Source: an uncultured Verrucomicrobiota bacterium
Lineage (GTDB): Bacteria; Verrucomicrobiota; Verrucomicrobiia; Opitutales; Opitutaceae
Length of the DNA stretch: 64,000 nucleotides
Assembly: GCA_903869675.1 (NCBI GenBank)
Contig: CAIQAB010000008.1
Span: 1 to 64,000, forward strand
Direction of reading: 5' to 3'
This document shows positions 31,278 to 42,077 of this stretch, one piece after another. The notes beneath the pieces are model-generated. The model was not told where the DNA came from. It worked only from the letters and a program-made list of their open reading frames with translations, and made no database searches. The first letter of the stretch is position 1. The number at the start of each line of letters is the position of its first letter. The translations under genes were made by a program, and so were the position numbers.

Positions 31278-31797
31278 CCGGCTTGCCCGTCGAGCCCCCG
31301 GGCACCGCCAGGTTGAACTGATAGAGTTCCACATCGAGCCAGCGACCGAACTTGTAGCCCACCTCGCGGAGCGTGCCCGCATGCACAAAGCCGGCCGAGC
31401 GATGCAGCTCCACACTCGCTGCATTCGCGGCATCGATCACGCCCACCATCACGTGCAAGTCCCGCAACCGCGCCGTCCGCTTCAACTCATCCAGTAGCGC
31501 GCGCCCGATCCCCTGCCCGCGGCGATCTTCCCGGACATAAATGGAATGCTCCACTGTCTTCCCATAAGCCGGAAAAGCGCGGAAAGCACCATAGGTCGCG
31601 AACCCGGCCAGCGAGCCGTCCTCCGCAAAGGCCCCCAGCACCGGCAACCCGTCGCGCTCCTTGGTATCAAACCAGCCGCGCATGAAACCAGAGGTCCGCA
31701 ACGCATGCTCATAGATCGAGGTCGAGTGCGCGATCTCGTGATTAAAAATAGCCAGGATTTCCGGCGCCTGGTCGCGAGAACAGATCCCTATCGTCAT
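31270..31797 (-). CDS. GNAT acetyltransferase, phosphinothricin/methionine sulfone type
   Basis: 175 aa. The protein begins 'IGICSRDQAPEILAIFNHEIAHSTSIYE', typical of the Pat/Bar/YncA branch of GNAT enzymes. The acetyl-CoA loop is 'SIYVREDRRGQGIGRALLDEL' and the later part 'VIDAANAASVELHRSAGFVHAGTLREVGYKFGRWLDV' is a hallmark of that branch. The enzyme would acetylate an amino-acid-like amine such as methionine sulfone or phosphinothricin. I chose the ATG at 31797, where homology starts; the frame is open further upstream without recognisable sequence. Its 3' end overlaps the convergent nuclease gene. Confidence 0.9.
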   Translation of the reverse strand: MTIGICSRDQAPEILAIFNHEIAHSTSIYEHALRTSGFMRGWFDTKERDGLPVLGAFAEDGSLAGFATYGAFRAFPAYGKTVEHSIYVREDRRGQGIGRALLDELKRTARLRDLHVMVGVIDAANAASVELHRSAGFVHAGTLREVGYKFGRWLDVELYQFNLAVPGGSTGKPVT

Positions 31798-31930
31798 TAA
31801 GGGAGTTTTTAAACGCCCGCCCATCTCGCCCGGCAATGGTGCATTTAGGCCCCCGGCTTGTTTAAACTGTCGGTTTTGCTCCCGGGCGGCGGCAACACGT
31901 CCCGACTTTTTAGTCGGAGGCGGAGGTAAA

Positions 31931-33079
31931 TCAACCACCCCGCGCCACCCGCAGCACCGCGCCGGTGATGAGTTGGCCGGAAGGCCCGTGCAGGTTGGCC
32001 TCGCCCGCATGGGTCGCCCAAGGCAGGCGAATGAATACATGCGGCACACCGGCCCGCCCCAGCGCCGCCGCCAGTCGCTCACTGTGGCGGCACCACACCA
32101 GCTCGTCGAGCACCCCGTGGATGATGAGGGTCGGCGGCGCCCCCGCGTGCACCAGTTTTTCCGCGCTAGCAGTGCGAAACAGCTCGACCCGCGCCCCTTC
32201 AGGCGGGCCACCAAGGAACTGCCGCAGAAGTTTATCCGAGTTCAGCGCGTCCTTGTCCGAACGGATGGACCAAACGAATTCCAGGTCGAAACAGCCGTAA
32301 AGCGCCACCACCGCCCGCACCCCGGACAGGGTTTCACCGTAGGCCGCGGCCGTCACAATTTGCGCACCCGCGCTCCGGCCGAGCAGGGTCAGGCGCCGAG
32401 GATCCACGCCAAGGGCGGTCGCGTTTGCCCGCACCCAGGACACCCCGGCGCGCACATCGTCACGCTGGGCCGGCCAGCGATGGGCGGGCGCCAACCGATA
32501 ACTGAGGGCCGCCACCGCAACTCCACGCAACGCCAGCCAATGGTTTAAACCCGCGAGCTGCGTGCGGTCGCCGCTATCCCATCCGCCCCCGTGCACCACG
32601 ACCACACAAGGCGCACCCGCGGCCTCCGCGGCCCCCGCCGCACGGTAAAAATCCACCGCCAGGCCCTCGGCATCCTGCGTCTCGACCGTGACCCGCCGCG
32701 ACTGCATCGCTCCGAACAGCAGCCGGCGCCAGGACCACAAGTCCTCCTCCGCGCACAAACCCAAAACCTCCGTTAAATCACGCCGCACCCGCCCGGCCAG
32801 CCGTGCCGCGGACAGCACCGGTCGGAGCAACAAAGCCGTCGCGCCTGCCGCCAGTCCCGCCGCGCCGATGCTTAACACCCGTTCGAAAGCGGAAGCGTCC
32901 CCTTCCCCGACCCGGCTCGCCGCCCAGCAGGCGAGGCCCGCCGCCGGCAACACCCACAAATACCCCAACTCGGTCGCCGCCAAAGCGACCAGCCAGGTGC
33001 GCCGGGTCCGCGCCGGCGTGACCGCGTAACGTGCCGCCGCCAAAAAACCCGCGGCCACCAGGATCATCACCAAGCCCAT
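31931..33079 (-). CDS. Membrane-anchored alpha/beta hydrolase (esterase/lipase, BD-FAE type)
   Basis: 382 aa. The first 85 residues contain two or three hydrophobic segments (MGLVMILVAAGFLAAARYAV; WLVALAATELGYLWVLPAAG), so the catalytic domain is probably membrane-tethered. The hydrolase part carries the oxyanion motif HGGG in 'CVVVVHGGGWDSGD', the nucleophile elbow 'LTLLGRSAGAQI' (GxSxG variant), the acid in 'LIIHGVLDELVW' and the histidine in 'LPWATHAGEANLHG'. This is the HSL/BD-FAE-like group acting on short-chain or carbohydrate esters; the natural substrate is unknown. The neighbouring GNAT gene is on the same strand 133 bases downstream. Confidence 0.85.
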   Translation of the reverse strand: MGLVMILVAAGFLAAARYAVTPARTRRTWLVALAATELGYLWVLPAAGLACWAASRVGEGDASAFERVLSIGAAGLAAGATALLLRPVLSAARLAGRVRRDLTEVLGLCAEEDLWSWRRLLFGAMQSRRVTVETQDAEGLAVDFYRAAGAAEAAGAPCVVVVHGGGWDSGDRTQLAGLNHWLALRGVAVAALSYRLAPAHRWPAQRDDVRAGVSWVRANATALGVDPRRLTLLGRSAGAQIVTAAAYGETLSGVRAVVALYGCFDLEFVWSIRSDKDALNSDKLLRQFLGGPPEGARVELFRTASAEKLVHAGAPPTLIIHGVLDELVWCRHSERLAAALGRAGVPHVFIRLPWATHAGEANLHGPSGQLITGAVLRVARGG

Positions 33080-33207
33080 TGATGCTGACGCAAAGCCACC
33101 CGCCCCCCTTCGGCAAACGCCAAACGCTCCGCAACGCTTCGCGCGGGGAAAAACAAAGTCCGCGCTCCGCTTGCCAAGCCCGGTGCTGTGCGCTGTAGCT
33201 CGCAGTC

Positions 33208-33690
33208 ATGTCCACAAAACTACGCTCCAGCCTGGCCTTCACCGGTTTTTTTGCCGCCGCCTTCACGGTAGCCGCCCTCGGCGGTTGGGCCACTGCAAGC
33301 AGCGTAAAATCCTGGTATGCCACTTTGGCCAAACCGGGTTGGACCCCGCCGGGCTGGGTTTTTGGTCCGGCCTGGACCCTCCTCTACACCCTGATGGCGA
33401 TCGTCGCGTGGCGCATCTGGTCCCTGCCCGTGGCCAACCCCGAACGCGACCCCATCCTCCGGCGTTGGTGGCTCCAACTGGCGCTGAACGGCGGATGGTC
33501 GTGGGCGTTTTTCTACTTTCGCACTCCGGCGGCAGGTCTGCTGGTGATCGGGGCCTTGCTCATGCTCATCGCGAGCCTGCAACCACGACTCGCCCGCGTG
33601 GATCGCACCGCCGCTCTGCTCTGGACGCCTTATGTGCTGTGGGTGGCCTTTGCCGCCTGCCTGAACTTGTCGATCTGGAACCGGAATTAG
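33208..33690 (+). CDS. tspO: TspO/MBR-family membrane protein
   Basis: 160 aa with five transmembrane helices, the normal TspO size. Signatures: 'WYATLAKPGWTPPGWVFGPAWTLLYTLMAIVAWRIW' (read in two parts), 'QLALNGGWSWAFFYFR' and 'LWTPYVLWVAFAACLNLSIWNRN'. TspO binds porphyrins and, in bacteria, tunes responses linked to tetrapyrrole and oxidative stress. It is divergent from the alpha/beta hydrolase (128 bases apart) and convergent with icd. Heme A genes lie far to the left, so no operon link exists. Confidence 0.93.
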   Translation: MSTKLRSSLAFTGFFAAAFTVAALGGWATASSVKSWYATLAKPGWTPPGWVFGPAWTLLYTLMAIVAWRIWSLPVANPERDPILRRWWLQLALNGGWSWAFFYFRTPAAGLLVIGALLMLIASLQPRLARVDRTAALLWTPYVLWVAFAACLNLSIWNRN

Positions 33691-33808
33691 CATCCCGGAA
33701 TCCGGCCGGTTGCCGTAATTTCACTCTGCAAAAAGGCCGCATGCCAGGAAGCGAAGGGATTGGCTTCGCGACTTCGGCGTCCTTCGCGCGAACCCGGCTT
33801 TACGCTTT

Positions 33809-33839
33809 AACCGGATGCCGCGATTATCGCGGCATCCGG

Positions 33840-33841
<2 letters not shown>
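33809..33841. terminator. Perfect 14-bp hairpin overlapping the icd stop codon
   Basis: Left arm AACCGGATGCCGCG (33809-33822), loop ATTAT (33823-33827), right arm CGCGGCATCCGGTT (33828-33841). It lies between convergent tspO and icd, and two bases of the right arm belong to the icd stop codon (33840-33842). On the minus strand it is followed by AAAGCGTAAAG, so it lacks a true T run. It probably ends transcription or protects the icd mRNA 3' end. Confidence 0.6.
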
Positions 33842-36080
<2,239 letters not shown>

Positions 36081-36223
36081 TCAGTTGAGAAACTATGCGA
36101 CGATCCAAGCCACCGCGCACGGACGGTCAAAGGCATTTGCGGGCCGGATCGCATGAAGAATGGATTTTATCGAGAGCCGTTTTCCGGCTCGCCGTCCGGC
36201 GACGGCGCCCGCGTGCTCCACCC

Positions 36224-36478
36224 ATGAGCACTGAAAAATCCACCGCAAAGGCCTCCCACCGAGAAAAAATCGAAATCCGCGCCGACCCGATCGAGCTGAC
36301 CCAGCTCTTGAAGTTCGCCGGGCTGTTCGAAAGCGGCGGCGCAGCCAAGCATGCGATCAATAACGGCGAAGTCACGGTGGATGGGGTGGTCGAGACTGCC
36401 GCGCGCAAAAAAATCCTGCACGGAGCCGTCATCACCTGCGACGGCCGGACGCTGGTGGTGAAAAGTCTGTCGAAATAA
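36224..36478 (+). CDS. Small S4-domain RNA-binding protein (YbcJ-like)
   Basis: 84 aa. After a basic leader the protein reads 'EIRADPIELTQLLKFAGLFESGGAAKHAINNGEVTVDGVVETAARKKI' (in two parts), the compact S4 fold of the YbcJ/RlbA group, ending 'GAVITCDGRTLVVKSL'. These proteins bind RNA, perhaps ribosomal. The ATG at 36224 is the start that leaves only a short leader before the domain. It is divergent from icd and convergent with the DTW gene, 12 bases apart. Confidence 0.85.
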   Translation: MSTEKSTAKASHREKIEIRADPIELTQLLKFAGLFESGGAAKHAINNGEVTVDGVVETAARKKILHGAVITCDGRTLVVKSLSK

Positions 36479-36490
36479 AGCGCCGCACCC

Positions 36491-37234
36491 TCAGTGAGCC
36501 GGCAAACCCGGGCCGGGCGCAGCAGGGGCGGCGGGGAAAAAGTTTCGCCGCGAGGCGCTGTTTCCCCGCGCCGCCTGGCGTTCGCCGGGCTCGCCGTAGG
36601 GTTTTCGCCGGTAGCCGCCGCGATTGGGATCCAGCGCACAGTCGATCTGGTAGCGCTGCATCCGGTCAAAGAGCGCGAGGAGCTGCGCCTTGTCCGGGTA
36701 GGCATCCAGACCGCTTTGCTCCAACGCCAGCAAGGTCTCATGCACCGCCTCCAGCGTGCTCAAGCAGCCGGCCTGGGGCTGCTGCTTGATGATGAAACGA
36801 CTGGGCGCGGAGGGAGTGAACATGATCCGCGGCAGAGCCTGCAGCGTGGGCGAAAGCCGGAGCATCTTGCGGGCGCAGGCCCAGGTGGCGTCGAGCACCA
36901 GCACCACGAGGCGCTTTCCGCCGAGTCCGGCCGGCGACAATTCCCCCTGCGATAGATTGCGGGCGGTCGGGCCGGGATAGAGCAAAACCACCTCGTTGGC
37001 GGGGTCGCGCAAGAGAGCCTGCACCTCGTCATGGCGGTCGAAATCCGTGCCGACCAGGATGGCGCTTTCGGGGAGGCAGAGATGGGTGAGCCGCCCGGTG
37101 CCGGCCTTCTCCTGTTTAAATTCCTTGGGATGCATCAGCAGCACGAAACGCGTGCGGGTGGGCATCGGCCGGATGGACGCGCACCAGCAGAGGGGTTGCG
37201 GCCAGAAACAGCGATAACACGTGACGCGGCTCAT
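36491..37234 (-). CDS. DTW-domain protein (tRNA-uridine aminocarboxypropyltransferase-type)
   Basis: 247 aa. The N-terminus carries a Cys-rich zinc-type motif 'CYRCFWPQPLCWC' followed by 'FVLLMHPKEFKQEKAGTGRL', and the middle holds the name motif as 'VLVLDATWACARKMLR' (usually DGTW or DxTW). 'LPRIMFTPSAPSRFIIKQQP' and 'STLEAVHETLLALE' follow. DTW enzymes such as TapT add an aminocarboxypropyl group to U47 in the variable loop of tRNA; that role is known for the family and inferred here. The start at 37234 gives the Cys-rich motif a short leader. The C-terminal 35 residues are low-complexity Arg/Ala/Gly. Confidence 0.88.
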   Translation of the reverse strand: MSRVTCYRCFWPQPLCWCASIRPMPTRTRFVLLMHPKEFKQEKAGTGRLTHLCLPESAILVGTDFDRHDEVQALLRDPANEVVLLYPGPTARNLSQGELSPAGLGGKRLVVLVLDATWACARKMLRLSPTLQALPRIMFTPSAPSRFIIKQQPQAGCLSTLEAVHETLLALEQSGLDAYPDKAQLLALFDRMQRYQIDCALDPNRGGYRRKPYGEPGERQAARGNSASRRNFFPAAPAAPGPGLPAH

Positions 37235-37262
37235 GCGACTGGCCTGACGGGGCTGTGAGCGG

Positions 37263-38132
37263 TCATAGCCGGCCGGCCGCGATTACCAGGTCCTGCAGCC
37301 GGGCCACCGAGGAGGCGGAGGTCTTGGCAACAAAGCCCCGCGCGTGGGCAAAGTGCACGTCGGGCTCCCCCGCTATCCGGGTAAAATTGAGACGCGGATT
37401 GTCACGAAAGCGCCCCAGCCCGTAGCCCCCGGACCGGCGGTCCGGATAAACCGAACCGACGACGTCCCGCGCCCAGGGCTGGCGCTCAATGAAGCGATCC
37501 AGACCAGAAGCCACGTCGTCAGCCAGGGTGTCGGTGCGCGGGATAAAGACCACCAAGCCCGGGCCGGCCCCGATCGGTAATTCCCAACGCACCACGAGGC
37601 CGGCCAGTTGCTCGAGCTTCGCGCGGGACGAAGTCACGTGTCCCAATATATCCTCCCCGACCATGCGCATGACCTCCCAGAGCGGCTGCCCGGGCTCGAG
37701 GCGAGTCGCCTGGGCGAAACGGCGGAGCAAGGTGAGGTCGACCGGCGAAATCAGCCGCGCCAGCACGGAGCGCTCCACCCCCAGCCATTTGGCGGTGTCT
37801 ACCGGACCCCGACAATCAAACCACTCGGCCGCCTCCAGCCACTCGCAAAACTCACGGGCATCGGCGTAAAGCCCGAGATGCTGCAAGATGAGCGAGAGGG
37901 AGCAGGTAGGCGGCAGGTCGCGGGGCAATTGGTGATGGTCAAAATTATTGAGGGCGGGCTCATGCCGATGCCCCACGTCGATCACACATACCTCGGGCGC
38001 GGCGAGATCGGCCTCGGCCGGCTCGCGCCGCTCCACCGCCACCGTGTGTCGCGCCAACAATACGCAGCAGGCAAGGAACTCGTCTTTATGGGCACCGCCG
38101 GGATGCGTGAGCAGAAGCTTGGGCGAAATCAT
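37263..38132 (-). CDS. MYG1-like (UPF0160) DHH-type phosphoesterase
   Basis: 289 aa. It begins 'SPKLLLTHPGGAHKDEFLACCVLL', carries 'EVCVIDVGHRHEPALNNFDHHQLP' and ends with 'SGGYGLGRFRDNPRLNFTRIAGEPDVHFAHARGFVAKT' (in two runs). HxGxxHxDE and the DHH signature are the metal sites of the MYG1/GAMP12 family; the eukaryotic member is a 3'-5' RNA exonuclease. I chose the ATG at 38132 because the sequence before it has no family similarity. It lies 28 bases upstream of the DTW gene on the same strand, so the two could be co-transcribed. Confidence 0.85.
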   Translation of the reverse strand: MISPKLLLTHPGGAHKDEFLACCVLLARHTVAVERREPAEADLAAPEVCVIDVGHRHEPALNNFDHHQLPRDLPPTCSLSLILQHLGLYADAREFCEWLEAAEWFDCRGPVDTAKWLGVERSVLARLISPVDLTLLRRFAQATRLEPGQPLWEVMRMVGEDILGHVTSSRAKLEQLAGLVVRWELPIGAGPGLVVFIPRTDTLADDVASGLDRFIERQPWARDVVGSVYPDRRSGGYGLGRFRDNPRLNFTRIAGEPDVHFAHARGFVAKTSASSVARLQDLVIAAGRL

Positions 38133-38252
38133 GCCGGCCACCCTAGCCTGGATAGGGCGCGCCGCAACGACCGTTGTGCTCCACGGCAAATCTGCTGGCC
38201 CACTTCCTCCATCCTGACCCATTTTCACGGCGCCCCACTTCCCACCCCAACC

Positions 38253-39773
38253 ATGAGCCTCTTCATCGGCATCGATTCAGGCACCCAATCCACCAAGGCC
38301 GTCATCCTCGACCTGGCCTCCCGAAAAGTCATCGCCGAGGCGCGCGCCCCCCATGCGATGATCGCCGGCCTGCCCGCCGGACACATGGAGCAACACCCGG
38401 CCGAGTGGGTCGCCGCACTCGAGGCGACCATCTCCGGCGCGGTCCGCCAAATCGGCGCCCGCGCCAGCGAGATCCGTGGTCTGGGCGTGTCAGGACAACA
38501 ACACGGCTTCGTGCCCCTCGACGCCGGCGGCGCGGTAATCCGCCCGGCGAAGCTCTGGTGCGATACCTCCACCGTGGCGGAATGCGCCCTGATCACCAAA
38601 AAACTCGGGGGCGCCAAGTCCGCCCTGCGCCACACCGGCAGCCTCATCCTCCCCGGTTTTACCGCGCCCAAAATCCTGTGGCTGAAACGCCACGAACCCG
38701 CGAATTACAAACGCCTCCGCCACGTGCTGCTGCCGCACGATTATCTGAATTTTCACCTGACCGGCGCCTATTTCATGGAATACGGCGACGCCTCCGGCAC
38801 CGCGCTGCTCGATGTCCGCAAACGCGCCTGGTCCAAGGCCGCCATCCATGCGGTGGATCCGCGTCTGGCCGGCTGGCTGCCCCCGCTTTCCGAAGCGCAC
38901 GAGTCTCCCGGCGTGGTGCGCCCCGAGCTCGCCGCCCGCCTCGGCCTGCCGCCCGGAGTGGTGGTTTCGGCCGGGGGTGGCGATAATATGATGGGCGCCA
39001 TCGGCACGGGGAATGTCACCCCCGGGGTGATCAGCGCGAGCTTCGGCACCAGCGGCACGATCTACGCCCATGCCGCGGAACCCGTGGTCGACCCCGCCGG
39101 CGAGATCGCCGCCTTTTGCTCCTCGACCGGCGGCTGGCTGCCGCTGCTGTGCACGATGAACGTGACCACCGTTACCGAACGCGTCCGCCAGCTCTTCGGC
39201 CAGGACCACGCGGCCCTCGCGGCCGCCGTGCAGTCGGTGCCCGCCGGTGCGGACGGTCTGGTCTTGCTCCCCTACTTCGCCGGAGAACGCACCCCCAACG
39301 TCCCTGACGGCTCCGGCGCCCTGCTGGGCCTGAATCAGCACACCCTCGACGCCGCCCACCTCGCCCGGGCCGCGATGGAAGGGGTGACCCTCGGCATGAA
39401 TTACGGCCTGCGCCGCCTCGCCGTTCTCGGCGTGAAGGCCAAGGAAATCCGCGTGACCGGCGGCGGCGCCAAGTCGCCCGTCTGGCGGCAGATCATGGCC
39501 GATGTTTTCGGCGTGCCGGTGGTGGCGATGATGGAGGATGAAGGCGCGGCCCTCGGCGGCGCCTTGCAAGCGGCCTGGTGCGTGGCGCTGCGCGACGGGA
39601 ATAAAAAGGCCCGCCTCGCCGATTTCACCAAAGCCGTGGTCGCGGTGGACGAGCAAACCCGCTGCAAACCCGACCGGAAAAACCACGCCCGTTACCAAAA
39701 AATCCAAGCGATCCACGACCAGCTGAGCCTCGCCCTCCGCGAGGTTTTCGTCGCCCGGCGCGCCTTGCTCTGA
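38253..39773 (+). CDS. xylB: Xylulokinase
   Basis: 506 aa FGGY-family kinase that phosphorylates D-xylulose, feeding the pentose phosphate pathway. The N-terminal ATPase half starts 'LFIGIDSGTQSTKAVILDL' and has 'LGVSGQQHGFVPLD', whose His-Gly pair fits xylulokinase. The C-terminal half has 'ISASFGTSGTIYAHA', 'MNVTTVTERVRQLFG', 'LLPYFAGERTPNVPDGSG' and 'IRVTGGGAKSPVWRQIMADVFGVPV'. The substrate call is good but L-ribulose or related sugars cannot be excluded from sequence alone. It stands 2.3 kb upstream of the sugar module at 42-50 kb, which suggests a pentose-use link. No xylose isomerase is in the window. Confidence 0.9.
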   Translation: MSLFIGIDSGTQSTKAVILDLASRKVIAEARAPHAMIAGLPAGHMEQHPAEWVAALEATISGAVRQIGARASEIRGLGVSGQQHGFVPLDAGGAVIRPAKLWCDTSTVAECALITKKLGGAKSALRHTGSLILPGFTAPKILWLKRHEPANYKRLRHVLLPHDYLNFHLTGAYFMEYGDASGTALLDVRKRAWSKAAIHAVDPRLAGWLPPLSEAHESPGVVRPELAARLGLPPGVVVSAGGGDNMMGAIGTGNVTPGVISASFGTSGTIYAHAAEPVVDPAGEIAAFCSSTGGWLPLLCTMNVTTVTERVRQLFGQDHAALAAAVQSVPAGADGLVLLPYFAGERTPNVPDGSGALLGLNQHTLDAAHLARAAMEGVTLGMNYGLRRLAVLGVKAKEIRVTGGGAKSPVWRQIMADVFGVPVVAMMEDEGAALGGALQAAWCVALRDGNKKARLADFTKAVVAVDEQTRCKPDRKNHARYQKIQAIHDQLSLALREVFVARRALL

Positions 39774-39865
39774 GGCGTGCAAACGGGATCATCGCCACGG
39801 CGCACGCGCACAGGCGGCAAGGTTTCGGTTGCGCCCGCCGGGCGCTTGGGCGAGGTTGAACTTTT

Positions 39866-40465
39866 ATGCAGCTAGACATCCCTCCGGGCGATTTCGCCGG
39901 CTATATCTTCGACCTCGACGGCACCTTGATCGACACCATGCCCGTGCATTACCGGTCGTGGGATGCCGCGATGCGCCACGCCGGCCTCGCGGAAACGCTG
40001 GACGAGGATTATTTCTACGCACTCGGCGGCGTGCCCTCCCTGCAGGTCGCCGAGCTGCTGGCCGCCAAACACGGCCTGCCCATCTCGAGCCCGGAAGAGA
40101 TCGCGGAACACAAGGAGCGGCTCTACCTCGACCGCTTCAGCGAAATCACCCTGATCGAACCCGTCGTGGCCTTCGCCCGCAAAGTCGCCCAGACCCGCCC
40201 CGTGGCCATCGCCACCGGCGGCACGCCCGACATCGCCCTGCCGGCCATCGCCGCCGCCGGTCTTGCCGGGCTTTTTTCGATCGTGGTCACCCCGCACGAC
40301 GTCGCCCCCGGCCGGGGCAAGCCGCACCCGGACATGTTCCTCGAGGCCGCCCGCCGCCTGGGTGTCGCTCCGGAACTATGCCTCGTGTTCGAGGACGCCG
40401 AGCCCGGCATCCGCGCCGCCCGCGCCGCCGGTATGCAGGTCGTGCGGGTAGCCAGTCGCCGCTGA
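39866..40465 (+). CDS. HAD-superfamily phosphatase, beta-phosphoglucomutase-like
   Basis: 199 aa. Motif I 'YIFDLDGTLIDTMPVH' gives the nucleophile and acid aspartates; motif II is 'PVAIATGGT'; the Lys and motif III are 'GKPHPDMFLEAARRLGVAPELCLVFEDAEPGIRAARAAG' (two runs). The helical cap sits between residues about 25 and 85. This is the subfamily IA group of sugar-phosphate phosphatases and beta-phosphoglucomutases; YqaB-like fructose-1-phosphatase is a close option. hflX starts 10 bases after its stop, and xylB lies 92 bases before it. Confidence 0.9.
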   Translation: MQLDIPPGDFAGYIFDLDGTLIDTMPVHYRSWDAAMRHAGLAETLDEDYFYALGGVPSLQVAELLAAKHGLPISSPEEIAEHKERLYLDRFSEITLIEPVVAFARKVAQTRPVAIATGGTPDIALPAIAAAGLAGLFSIVVTPHDVAPGRGKPHPDMFLEAARRLGVAPELCLVFEDAEPGIRAARAAGMQVVRVASRR

Positions 40466-40475
40466 TCCCCCTTTC

Positions 40476-41777
40476 ATGGCCGACTTCCTCGATCAGGTCC
40501 CTTCCACCGAGTCCAAACGCTGCCAGCGCGCCTTCCTGGTCGGCATCCAGACCCACGAGATGGCCGAAGGCGAGGCGGCCGAGTTACTCACCGAGCTGGA
40601 GGAGCTGGTCCAAAACCTCCGCATCGACGTCGTCGCGCAGGAGCTCGTCAACCTCCGCCAGCCCACGCCCGCCACCCTGCTCGGCAGCGGCAAGACCGAG
40701 GAGATCATCGCCGCCGCCAAAGCCATTGAAGCCGACTTGATCGTGATCGATGAGTCGCTCTCGCCCGCCCAGCAGCGCAACTGGGAAAAACTCTCCGGAC
40801 TCGCCGTGATCGACCGCGAGGAGGTGATTCTCGATATCTTCGCCGACCGCGCCAGCACCCGCGAAGCCGTCCTTCAGGTCGCCCTCGCGCGCATGGAGTA
40901 TTCCCTGCCCCGCCTGACCCGCGCCTGGACCCACCTTTCCCGCCAGCGCGGCGGCGGCGGAGGAGGCGGGGCCATGGGGGGCGAGGGCGAAACCCAGCTC
41001 GAGCAGGACCGCCGTCTGGTGAATGACCGCATCGTCCGCCTGAAACGGGAGCTCGTCGACGTCCGCAAACAACGCGGGGTGCAACGCCAGAAACGCCAGC
41101 GCGTGCCCGTGCCCACCGCCGCCATCGTAGGCTACACCAACGCCGGTAAATCCTCCCTGCTCAATGCCCTCACCGGCGCCAGCGTGCTCGCCGAGGACAA
41201 ACTGTTCGCCACCCTCGACCCCACCACCCGCCAGCTCCTCCTGCGCGGCAATCAAAAGCTGCTCGTGACCGACACCGTGGGCTTCATCCGCCGCCTGCCC
41301 CACGGCCTCGTCGAGGCCTTCAAGGCCACCCTCGAGGAAGCCATCGTCGCCGATTTCCTGATCCACGTGCTGGATGTCACCGCGCCCAACATCGCCGCCC
41401 ACCACGCCACCACCCTCGGAGTGCTTCGCGAACTCCATGCCGATGAGAAACGCATGCTGACCATTTTCAACAAGGTCGACGCCGCCGACGAGGCCCAGTT
41501 GCTCCGCGCCCGCGCCCTCGCCCCCGACGGCATTTTTCTGAGCGCCCGCAGCGGCGAAGGCCTGCCCGATCTCATCGATCGCTGCCTGGAACTGATCGCG
41601 GATGCCTTCGGCCAGCTCACCCTGCTGATCCCCCACGCCCGCTACGATCTCATCGCCCGCGCCCACCAGATCGGCCACGTGCAACACGAGGAACAACGCG
41701 ACGAGGGCGTCTTCCTTCAGGTCCGCATGCCCCCCAACCAGCAGGCCCCCTACCTCGCCTTCGCCGTCCAGGCCTGA
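40476..41777 (+). CDS. hflX: Ribosome-associated GTPase HflX
   Basis: 433 aa. The N-terminal HflX domain includes 'ALLGSGK'-type 'PATLLGSGKTEEIIAAAKAIEADLIVID', 'LSPAQQRNWEKLSGLAVIDREEVILDIFADRA' and the Gly-rich loop 'RQRGGGGGGGAMGGEGETQLEQDRR' (given in parts). The GTPase domain has G1 'GYTNAGKSSLLN', G3 'DTVGFIRRLP' and G4 'NKVD'. HflX binds the 50S subunit and splits stalled ribosomes under heat or antibiotic stress. All G motifs are intact. The ATG at 40476 immediately precedes the conserved domain. Confidence 0.96.
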   Translation: MADFLDQVPSTESKRCQRAFLVGIQTHEMAEGEAAELLTELEELVQNLRIDVVAQELVNLRQPTPATLLGSGKTEEIIAAAKAIEADLIVIDESLSPAQQRNWEKLSGLAVIDREEVILDIFADRASTREAVLQVALARMEYSLPRLTRAWTHLSRQRGGGGGGGAMGGEGETQLEQDRRLVNDRIVRLKRELVDVRKQRGVQRQKRQRVPVPTAAIVGYTNAGKSSLLNALTGASVLAEDKLFATLDPTTRQLLLRGNQKLLVTDTVGFIRRLPHGLVEAFKATLEEAIVADFLIHVLDVTAPNIAAHHATTLGVLRELHADEKRMLTIFNKVDAADEAQLLRARALAPDGIFLSARSGEGLPDLIDRCLELIADAFGQLTLLIPHARYDLIARAHQIGHVQHEEQRDEGVFLQVRMPPNQQAPYLAFAVQA

Positions 41778-41852
41778 GCCGCGCCCCTGCAACGAAGCTA
41801 TCTCGGGCCTTGACGCGGGCACCCACACCCTCACGTTTTGCGCTCCTTTCCT

Positions 41853-41926
41853 TGCCTGATGGTGTAATGGCAGCACAGGTGACTTTGACTCACCTAGTCA
41901 TGGTTCGAATCCATGTCGGGCAGCCA
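41853..41926 (+). tRNA. tRNA-Gln(UUG)
   Basis: A 74-nt cloverleaf. Acceptor stem TGCCTGA pairs with TCGGGCA (one G-T pair), discriminator G, and CCA is encoded. The anticodon stem is GGTGA/TCACC with loop CTTTGAC, giving anticodon UUG for glutamine. The T-arm contains GGTTCGAATCC. It stands alone between hflX and the sialate O-acetylesterase gene. Confidence 0.95.
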
Positions 41927-42077
41927 AGGATCCCGCCCCACGGCCGGAACCGCCGCGCGCCGGTCTCGTCGTCCCGCCCCCCGCGTAGTCGTTGACCGCC
42001 CCTGCCTGTCGATCTTTAGATACCGGCGCAACTACGTCCAGATTTACCCTGCCCTGCACACCCACCCCACCCAATCC

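Noticed and set aside
41921-42077. Extension of the esterase gene upstream into the tRNA-Gln end
   Set aside because: The frame is open, but the ATG at 42078 starts a clear signal peptide and the upstream part overlaps the tRNA.
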